Positions 49,427 through 54,203 of a stretch of DNA of 54,203 nucleotides are shown here, one piece after another; position 1 is the first letter of the stretch; each line of letters opens with the position of its first letter. Under the pieces are notes generated by a model, which saw only the letters and a list, made by a program, of their open reading frames with translations, searched no databases and was not told the DNA's origin. The stretch lies in assembly GCA_938015525.1 (NCBI GenBank), contig CALLPC010000016.1, positions 1 through 54,203 on the forward strand, given 5' to 3'. The position numbers and the translations under genes are program-made. Source of the DNA: an uncultured Dehalococcoidia bacterium. Lineage in GTDB: Bacteria; Chloroflexota; Dehalococcoidia; Tepidiformales; Tepidiformaceae.

Positions 49427-49433
49427 CCACGCG

Positions 49434-50144
49434 ATGACGACTGACTCGGCCGAACCGGAACGCGGGATAGCTGTCTACCACCTTGGGACGACGAGCTACG
49501 GCGAGGTACACCGGCTGCAGCAGCGACTCCAGGCTGCCCGCCGGGCCGGGTCAGGCGTGGATACGCTGCTGCTCACCGAGCACCGGCCCGTCCTCACGCT
49601 CGGGCGAAGCCGCCCGGTGCCGAGCCTTCGGGTGCCGGAGGAGGTGGTCCGGCAGTACGGCATCGACATCGTTTCCACCGAACGGGGTGGGGACATCACC
49701 TACCACGGCCCGGGCCAGCTGGTCGCCTACGGCATCATCGCGCTCCGGGGATGGGGCCTCGGAGTCACCGAGTATGTCGCCGGCCTCGAGGAGACGGTCA
49801 TCGGCGTGCTGGCCGACTGGGGGCTCCGGGGCGAGCGGTCGGTCCGCGGGCGGGGGGTCTGGATCGAGGGTCGAAAGATCGCCTCGCTGGGACTAAATGT
49901 CCGGGGCTGGGTGACGATGCACGGTATCGCGCTCAACGTCGACCCGGACCTCGGGCACTTCGACCTGATCAATCCCTGCGGGATGAGCGACATCGAGATG
50001 ACCACCATGGCGTCGGAGGTCGGCCGGCAGATATCCATGGACGAGGTTGCCGAGGCGTTCGTCTTCCATTTTGGGCGCGTGTTCGAGTGCCGGGCGAAGC
50101 TCCAGCCAATCCCCGGCCGCGAAAATCCACGACCGGCGCGGTAG
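49434..50144 (+). CDS. lipB: Octanoyltransferase (lipoate biosynthesis)
   Basis: 236 residues from ATG 49434, with GGGGTGA upstream, 7 bases after the E2-like gene. It transfers octanoyl from acyl carrier protein to lipoyl domains. Catalytic Cys182 (INPCGMSDI) and Lys148 (GRKIASLGLNV) are in the LipB positions; GGDITYHGPGQLV is the signature. Operon with the degenerate E2-like gene is likely from the spacing. LipA is not in the window. Confidence 0.93.
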   Translation: MTTDSAEPERGIAVYHLGTTSYGEVHRLQQRLQAARRAGSGVDTLLLTEHRPVLTLGRSRPVPSLRVPEEVVRQYGIDIVSTERGGDITYHGPGQLVAYGIIALRGWGLGVTEYVAGLEETVIGVLADWGLRGERSVRGRGVWIEGRKIASLGLNVRGWVTMHGIALNVDPDLGHFDLINPCGMSDIEMTTMASEVGRQISMDEVAEAFVFHFGRVFECRAKLQPIPGRENPRPAR

Positions 50145-50181
50145 GCGGCACGGTGTAAGCCGGAGCGCACGGCCGTGTCTT

Positions 50182-50200
50182 CCCCCTGCATGGGGGTTTT
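50182..50200 (+). terminator. Intrinsic terminator after lipB
   Basis: CCCCC-TGCAT-GGGGG followed by TTTT. Rho-independent terminator 38 bases after the lipB stop. Confidence 0.8.
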
Positions 50201-50270
50201 CCCGGAATTTCAACCGACGGCGGGCACCACGGGCAGGGCCCCGTGCGTTTTGATGTGGAGGAGGTCGCTC

Positions 50271-50348
50271 ATGGAACGGACGCTGTATACGCTGGCACTC
50301 TTCGCCACACTCTACGCTGCGGTCGTGCTCATGCGGCTGACCGGATGA
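50271..50348 (+). CDS. 25-residue single-pass membrane peptide
   Basis: ORF from ATG 50271 to TGA 50346-50348. GGAGGAGG lies 7 bases upstream, an unusually strong ribosome site. The peptide starts MERTLYTLALFATLYAA and ends in a Leu/Met/Arg segment, forming one transmembrane helix with a short charged head. It ends 6 bases before the yebC stop codon of the opposite strand. No family recognised; small regulators of membrane proteins have this form. Confidence 0.55.
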   Translation: MERTLYTLALFATLYAAVVLMRLTG

Positions 50349-50353
50349 GCGAG

Positions 50354-51103
50354 TCAGCCAGCGTAACTGGTGATGGCTTCCTCGCTGAAGTCCGCATTGG
50401 AATAGACGCGCTGCACGTCCTCGAGGTCTTCAAGCGCCTCGAGGAGGCGGAGCGCCTGGTGCGCCGTCTTCTCGTCGAGTTCGATGGTAGCCTTCGGAAC
50501 CATGGCGAAGTCGGCGTTTTCAACCTGGAGGCCGGCGGTTTCGAGATTCTTGCGGACCGCCTCGAGGCTGGCCGGGTCGGTGCGGATTTCGAGAACATCG
50601 CCCTGCACGTCGACATCCTCGGCGCCGGCGTCGATCGCCTGGAGGACGACATCATCGACCTGCTGGCCTTCGAGGGGAATGGTAATGATGCCGCGGGGTT
50701 CGAACTGCCACGCTACCGACCCGGCCTCGCCGAGGTTGCCGCCGGCGCGGCTGAACTGATGACGGACTTCCGAGACCGTGCGGTTGCGATTATCGGTGAG
50801 GGCAGAAACGAGGATGGCGATGCCCCCGGGGCCGTAGCCTTCGTAGGTAACCTCTTCGAGCTGGTCTTCTTGGGCGCCGCCGGTCGCCTTGGCGATGGCG
50901 CGTTCGATGTTGTCATTGGGCATGTTGGCGGCGCGGGCTCGCTGGACCGCGAGGCGCAGCTTGAAGTTGCCGGCCGGGTCAGGGCCGCCCTGCCTGGCGG
51001 CCTGCATGATTTCTCGGGTGAGCTTGGTGAAGAGGGCGCCGCGCTTCTGGTCGTTGGCGCCCTTCTGGCGCTTGATCTGCGCCCACTTCGAATGGCCTGC
51101 CAT
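50354..51103 (-). CDS. yebC: YebC/PmpR (TACO1-like) family protein
   Basis: 249 residues from ATG 51103 with GGAGT upstream. The start MAGHSKWAQIKRQKGANDQKR and VQRARAANMPNDNIERAIAKATG are the family signature. Three-domain fold with acidic surface; members bind DNA as regulators, and recent work links YebC to translation of polyproline-like motifs. Precise role here unknown. The long upstream extension of this frame is spurious. Convergent with the small peptide gene. Confidence 0.95.
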   Translation of the reverse strand: MAGHSKWAQIKRQKGANDQKRGALFTKLTREIMQAARQGGPDPAGNFKLRLAVQRARAANMPNDNIERAIAKATGGAQEDQLEEVTYEGYGPGGIAILVSALTDNRNRTVSEVRHQFSRAGGNLGEAGSVAWQFEPRGIITIPLEGQQVDDVVLQAIDAGAEDVDVQGDVLEIRTDPASLEAVRKNLETAGLQVENADFAMVPKATIELDEKTAHQALRLLEALEDLEDVQRVYSNADFSEEAITSYAG

Positions 51104-51186
51104 CGGTCGTACTCCGGTGGTGGGGTGACGTGGTGTGCCTTCGAGTGTAATCAGGGCGGCCCGCTCGGGCGAAATGCCCGGGCCCG

Positions 51187-51729
51187 TCAGACGGAGCGGA
51201 CCCCTTCGACCGCGAAGGATGCGGCCGCAACGATGACGAACGCGGCGGAGAGCCGTGAGAGGAGATCGAACAGCTCGCGCGAGCGGCGCGGAGAGAGGCA
51301 AAGTGCCAGCCCTGCCGCCGAAGCGGCGGCGGCAGCCACCACGGCCAGGGTGGGCGAGGCGCGGACGCTCACGCCGATGACGGCCGCGAGGCCAGCCGGG
51401 CCAATGACCAGCGGCAGGGCGAGCGGGACGAGTCCATCCGCTGCCGTTCGCCAGGTCGGACGGTAGTCCCCGGGCCCGAAGATGAGTATCGCCGCACCCG
51501 AAGCCGCGAGGATGACGCCCGCAGCGATGAGGAACGATTCGGGCGCGAGGTCGAGGGCATCGAGGACGTGGAGTGCGAATACTCCCGCCGGGACATATGC
51601 GGCTGCCGCAGCGGCACCCGCGACGAGAACTGCCTGCAGCGGGGGCCGATGGGCACCTGCAAGGCCTGCTGCCGCGGCGAAGGGGTTGACGGCCGCGAAA
51701 ACGGCGAAGGCTGCGAGCCAATCGTTCAC
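51187..51729 (-). CDS. MarC-like integral membrane protein
   Basis: 180 residues; GTG start. Six hydrophobic segments, with the MarC-type NP near residue 15 (FAAVNPFAAAAG), ESFLIAAGVILAASGAAIL and LPLVIGPAGLAAVIGVS. The family's function is uncertain; the early link to multiple antibiotic resistance was withdrawn. Its GTG overlaps the TGA of the upstream gene (GTGA), so it is coupled to the alpha/alpha-toroid protein. Confidence 0.75.
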   Translation of the reverse strand: MNDWLAAFAVFAAVNPFAAAAGLAGAHRPPLQAVLVAGAAAAAAYVPAGVFALHVLDALDLAPESFLIAAGVILAASGAAILIFGPGDYRPTWRTAADGLVPLALPLVIGPAGLAAVIGVSVRASPTLAVVAAAAASAAGLALCLSPRRSRELFDLLSRLSAAFVIVAAASFAVEGVRSV

Positions 51730-52907
51730 GGCTGGTCCTTTCCGGAGAGGATGAGCGAGGCGAGGAGGAGCGCGGAGAGCGCGTGTTGCTGATCATCCAT
51801 TCGCGTAATGTTCTGCGAAAACCAGGCGCCTGCAGCGCGTTCGGTAGCTGGGGCGGAGACGGCCTCATCTGGGGAGACCTGCCGGGCTGCAAGCATGCCG
51901 GCGACGCAGGCGAGACGCGCTTCGACGGCAGGCTGCAGCCGGGCAAGGCGGGGCTCAGCCAGGAGAACGCGGTGGATGCCGGCGAGCCCTTCGCCCCAGG
52001 TCGCGAGGCCGGCAGCCCGCGCCTGGCGTCCGCGCAGGAACCGGGAGATGGCCGATTCGTCGCGGGCGGACTCGACTCGGGTAAGCAGGCCAAACCGGGC
52101 GGCCAGCGATTCGAGGTAGCGCACCTCGCTGTCGTCGAGCGGGCCCCAGGCCGCCATTTCGCCGAAGCCGTAGGCAGCCCACTGGTCGGCCCAGGGAGGG
52201 AACGGCAGTCCTTCAGTGCGGTCGCGCTCTTCGGCGAGGTAACGCGCGGTGCGACGGGCGGCGGCATCCCAGCCCTCGCCCGGGAAGATGCGGTGCATGA
52301 GGGTGAGCGCCCAGAACGCCTCGCCCGTGGCGTATTTCGAGCGTTCAGAGGGGTCCGGCCGGAGGGCAGCCGGGTCCCAGCGGTTGAGGAAGGCGCCGTC
52401 CGGGAGCTGCAGGGCGAGCATGCCGCGTGCGAGTTCGCGCATGAGCGCATCGTAGGCCGGGTCGCCGGTGGCTATGCGCCGGTGGAGGAGACCGGCGAGC
52501 ATGAGCGCGGTCGCGCCGAGGCGGATGCTGCCATCGGCCGGGTCCCGGAGGGCGGCCCAGTCGGCATGGCGGTAGAGGTTGCGCTCCATCCAGTGCAGGC
52601 CTCGGTCAGCCGCGGGAAGGACAGCGCCTTCCCCCGCGGCGGCGAACTGGTAAAGCGACATGGTCACCCCGGCATGGCGGACAACGTTGTAGCCGACGAG
52701 GTCGCGGTTTTCGCGGCGGTCGTATTCGTAGACGTACGAGCCATCGGGGTGCTGGTTGGCAGCAATCCAGGCGGCGGCGAGGCGAGCGGAATCGAGCGCC
52801 CGGGCGGGCGAGATGGCTGGGCAGTGCTGGGGGGCTGCGACTGTCGCGCGGAGGATGACGGCGACGACGACCCAGGCAGCGAAAGTCAGGAGAAGTTGCC
52901 GCCTCAC
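51726..52907 (-). CDS. Exported alpha/alpha-toroid (terpenoid-cyclase/glycosidase-like) protein
   Basis: 393 residues. N-terminal hydrophobic anchor or signal (about 5-25, ending near APQHC). The body is a helical repeat resembling six-hairpin (alpha/alpha) toroids: RLAAAWIAANQHPDGSYVYEYDRREN, GVTMSLYQFAAAGE, YRHADWAAL, LALQLPDGAFLNRWDPAAL, YATGEAFWALTLMHRIF. The recurring Gln-x-Pro-Asp-Gly-(Ser/Ala)-(Tyr/Phe) pattern is typical of prenyltransferase or squalene-cyclase-type and polysaccharide-active families. A precise activity cannot be assigned. It is first in an operon with the MarC-like gene. Confidence 0.65.
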   Translation of the reverse strand: MRRQLLLTFAAWVVVAVILRATVAAPQHCPAISPARALDSARLAAAWIAANQHPDGSYVYEYDRRENRDLVGYNVVRHAGVTMSLYQFAAAGEGAVLPAADRGLHWMERNLYRHADWAALRDPADGSIRLGATALMLAGLLHRRIATGDPAYDALMRELARGMLALQLPDGAFLNRWDPAALRPDPSERSKYATGEAFWALTLMHRIFPGEGWDAAARRTARYLAEERDRTEGLPFPPWADQWAAYGFGEMAAWGPLDDSEVRYLESLAARFGLLTRVESARDESAISRFLRGRQARAAGLATWGEGLAGIHRVLLAEPRLARLQPAVEARLACVAGMLAARQVSPDEAVSAPATERAAGAWFSQNITRMDDQQHALSALLLASLILSGKDQP

Positions 52908-52941
52908 CGAGGCGGAGCATACCTGCTCGTGGGCCGGGCCA

Positions 52942-53505
52942 CTACCGCGCTACAGCGTCGGCGGCTTCGGCTGACTGGCAGAGACGGTCCATGACAGGGA
53001 AGAGCTCGGCGCCTCGCGGGGAGAGGGTGTAAATGGAGGCAGGCGGATAGGAGTGCTCGACCGTACGGTCGACGAGCCCTGCCGCCTGGAGGTCCTTCAG
53101 GGCGAGGGCGAGCGCGCGCGGGGTGATGCCCGGGAGGTCGTCCTGGATGCGGGAATACCGATTCGCGCCCCGGCCAATGGCGGTCAAAACCAGCATCGGC
53201 CATTTCTTGAGCGCGAGGGGCACGAGGTCCATGGCGCGGACGGCCTCGACAGCGTCGATGCAGGCAGCGCCGACGGCAAGGCCGGCCGGGGTGAGCGAAC
53301 AGACCGTGCCGCGAGGCCCAGCAGTGCGGGCGATGACACCGGCTCGTTCGAGCTGGCGAAGGGTGACGGCGAGGGTATCGCGTGCGGCATGAAAGGCGCG
53401 CTGGAGGTCGGCCGGGCGCTGGGGGCCGTCGCGGTAGATGCGGGCGACGGTGGGGACCGACCAGCGGAAGTGGAACATCCGGATGGCGGGACGGAGTGAA
53501 CTCAA
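52942..53505 (-). CDS. Two-domain HxlR-type transcriptional regulator
   Basis: 187 residues from TTG 53505 (ATG 53478 is an alternative; neither has a good ribosome site). Two HxlR/winged-helix domains in tandem. The first is about 10-80: RWSVPTVARIYRDGPQRPADLQRAF, TLAVTLRQLERAGVI. The second is about 98-180: KWPMLVLTAIGRGANRYSRIQDDL, GITPRALALALKDLQAAGLVDRTV, PPASIYTLSPRG. Normal HxlR proteins have one domain and work as dimers; this looks like an intramolecular dimer. It is divergent from the tRNA/tuf operon. Ligand unknown. Confidence 0.8.
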   Translation of the reverse strand: MSSLRPAIRMFHFRWSVPTVARIYRDGPQRPADLQRAFHAARDTLAVTLRQLERAGVIARTAGPRGTVCSLTPAGLAVGAACIDAVEAVRAMDLVPLALKKWPMLVLTAIGRGANRYSRIQDDLPGITPRALALALKDLQAAGLVDRTVEHSYPPASIYTLSPRGAELFPVMDRLCQSAEAADAVAR

Positions 53506-53548
53506 CGAGCACCCTGCGCGGAGGCTGCCGCACCATTGCTTTTACACC

Positions 53549-53557
53549 TGCTATACT
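53549..53557 (+). promoter_or_regulatory. Extended -10 promoter of the tRNA-tuf operon
   Basis: TGCTATACT is a strong extended -10 (TGn-TATACT), in an AT-richer patch. Transcription would begin near 53563. It lies between the divergent HxlR-type gene and the leader below. Confidence 0.65.
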
Positions 53558-53608
53558 CTACATACAAACTTGGCTCCGTGAGGAACCGGTGCTTGCCAAT
53601 GCGGCGAT

Positions 53609-53667
53609 GCGGATTCATACTTAGAGCTTGATCCGCTCCGGCGGATCGTTTTTGTGTTGGAATCCGC
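53609..53667 (+). promoter_or_regulatory. Alternating complementary segments in the tRNA-tuf leader
   Basis: GCGGATT (53609-53615), GATCCGC (53630-53636), GCGGATC (53641-53647) and AATCCGC (53661-53667). Segments 2 and 3 form the terminator stem. Segment 1 can pair with segment 2, opposing it, or with segment 4 (7 bp perfect); segment 3 can also pair with segment 4. This is the layout of a conditional terminator. Confidence 0.5.
53630..53653 (+). terminator. Intrinsic terminator in the tRNA-tuf leader
   Basis: GATCCGC (53630-53636), loop TCCG, GCGGATC (53641-53647), then GTTTTT. It would end a ~90-nt transcript from the promoter at 53549 before the first tRNA. Confidence 0.75.
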
Positions 53668-53687
53668 TGGGGTTCCCGGGAGGTATC

Positions 53688-53762
53688 GCCCGGGTGGCGC
53701 AACGGCAGCGCATCCGATTTGTAATCGGACGGTTAGGGGTTCGAATCCCCTCTCGGGCTCCA
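53688..53762 (+). tRNA. tRNA-Thr(UGU)
   Basis: Acceptor GCCCGGG with CTCGGGC, encoded CCA at 53760-53762. Anticodon loop TTTGTAA gives UGU, reading ACA and ACG. First tRNA of the tuf operon. The spacer after it carries a CCGC-GCAA-GCGG hairpin with a GNRA loop (53777-53788). Confidence 0.95.
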
Positions 53763-53799
53763 ACACGACAACCCGGCCGCGCAAGCGGGCGGGCGGCAT

Positions 53800-53886
53800 G
53801 GAGAGATGGCCGAGTGGTTAATGGCAGCAGACTGTAAATCTGCCGCGCTTCGCGCTTCGTAGGTTCGAATCCTACTCTCTCCACCA
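53800..53886 (+). tRNA. tRNA-Tyr(GUA)
   Basis: Acceptor GGAGAGA with TCTCTCC, encoded CCA. Anticodon loop CTGTAAA gives GUA, tyrosine. The long variable arm expected for bacterial class II tRNA-Tyr is present. Second tRNA of the tuf operon. Confidence 0.95.
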
Positions 53887-53925
53887 AACCCAAAACGACT
53901 CCCGGCGGGCGCACCGCCGGAACAG

Positions 53926-54001
53926 GCCCTCATAGCTCAGCAGGCAGAGCGCGTTCTTGGTAAGAACGAGGTCTCCGGTTCGAACCCGGATGAGGGCTCC
54001 A
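53926..54001 (+). tRNA. tRNA-Thr(GGU)
   Basis: Acceptor GCCCTCA with TGAGGGC, encoded CCA at 53999-54001. Anticodon stem CGTTC/GAACG with loop TTGGTAA, giving GGU, which reads ACC and ACU. Third tRNA of the operon. The hairpin CCGGCGG...CCGCCGG (53902-53920) lies just before it. Confidence 0.95.
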
Positions 54002-54064
54002 GTGTGGACTCCCGGCGGCGGGGCCGCCGTTGCAAACCAGGCCCGGAGGGCAGAGAAGGAACCC

Positions 54065-54203
54065 ATGGCGAAGGCGAAGTTTGAGAGGACGAAACCGCAC
54101 GTCAACGTCGGGACGATTGGGCACGTCGACCACGGGAAGACGTCGTTGACGGCGGCGATCACGAAGGTCCTGGCGCTGAAGGGCGAAGCGGAGTACCGGC
54201 CGT
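54065..54203 (+). CDS. tuf: Elongation factor Tu (partial, 5' end)
   Basis: First 46 residues before the window ends. The N-terminus [20 protein letters not shown] and the P-loop GHVDHGKT define EF-Tu. GAGGG/GAAGGAA lies before the ATG. The arrangement tRNA-Thr, tRNA-Tyr, tRNA-Thr then tuf matches the tRNA-tufB linkage of other bacteria (Thr-Tyr-Gly-Thr-tuf in E. coli), here without the Gly gene, although a tRNA-Gly(UCC) stands elsewhere in this window at 68-141. EF-Tu delivers aminoacyl-tRNA, so regulation through the leader would affect both. Confidence 0.97.
   Translation, partial: MAKAKFERTKPHVNVGTIGHVDHGKTSLTAAITKVLALKGEAEYRP

Noticed and set aside
1..54203. CRISPR array, insertion sequence, prophage or integron
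   Set aside because: No regularly spaced repeats, transposase, integrase or terminal inverted repeats were seen anywhere in the window.

Overview
The window is about 54 kb of high-GC bacterial chromosome with dense, mostly single-exon housekeeping and accessory genes. It has no insertion sequence, prophage, CRISPR array or rRNA that I can see. The gene set suggests a thermophilic or mesophilic member of the Chloroflexota, perhaps Dehalococcoidia/Tepidiforma-like. The reasons are a Tad pilus locus with no secretin, a Chloroflexota-style secreted protein with a W-rich C-terminal module, a GatCA pair, ThyX, and a class A penicillin-binding protein without outer-membrane genes. This placement is inference from gene content and composition.

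Layout. 1-141 holds tRNA-Gly(UCC), followed by a minus-strand isoprenylcysteine-methyltransferase-like gene. 1159-10115 is a complete Tad (tight adherence) pilus operon: Flp pilin, TadE-like pseudopilin, a TadG-like von Willebrand protein, CpaB, TadZ, TadA, TadB and TadC. A convergent prepilin peptidase follows. 10164-12424 has a MarR regulator divergent from a luciferase-like monooxygenase. 12495-18676 (minus) holds a ThDP enzyme, an aldo/keto reductase, 4-alpha-glucanotransferase and glucose-6-phosphate isomerase; the last two are translationally coupled. 19099-19654 encodes two tandem small four-cysteine proteins, closed by a strong bidirectional terminator. 19740-23671 (minus) encodes rhodanese and PBP1A. 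23789-26135 encodes GatC, GatA and a membrane-anchored Mrr-like nuclease. 26142-29115 (minus) encodes an amidase and a methyltransferase with a regulatory domain. 29231-31117 has an Ala-rich leader ORF, an aminotransferase and a cupredoxin-like lipoprotein. 31137-40560 has a GMC oxidoreductase, NDP-forming acyl-CoA synthetase beta and alpha subunits, a NarL-type regulator, Maf, an RlmD/RumA-type methyltransferase, tRNA-Val, a secreted protein, a glyoxalase-fold protein and SucD. 40669-47963 has CYTH-CHAD, SDR, a CaiB-type CoA-transferase, ArsM, a uracil-DNA glycosylase, an SMP-30 protein and ThyX. 47960-52907 has a small membrane protein, a degenerate E2-like protein next to LipB, a 25-residue membrane peptide, YebC, a MarC-like protein and an alpha/alpha-toroid protein. 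52942 to the end has a two-domain HxlR-type regulator divergent from a tRNA-Thr/Tyr/Thr-tuf operon, whose leader carries a terminator and mutually exclusive base-pairing segments.

The most interesting material is (i) the structured leader before the tRNA-tuf operon, (ii) the E2-like protein that has lost both its lipoyl lysine and its catalytic histidine yet sits 7 bp upstream of lipB, (iii) an Ala-codon-rich leader peptide followed by a terminator hairpin in front of an aminotransferase, (iv) a tandem pair of small CxxC...CxxxC proteins, (v) a TadG-like protein whose von Willebrand domain is interrupted by about 150 residues containing a phage-tail-like motif, and (vi) a regulator made of two fused HxlR winged helices.

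Several genes appear to start next to a -10-like box of the form TAGGAT/TAGACT/TATTCT, and two of these (gatC and the secreted protein at 37878) look leaderless.
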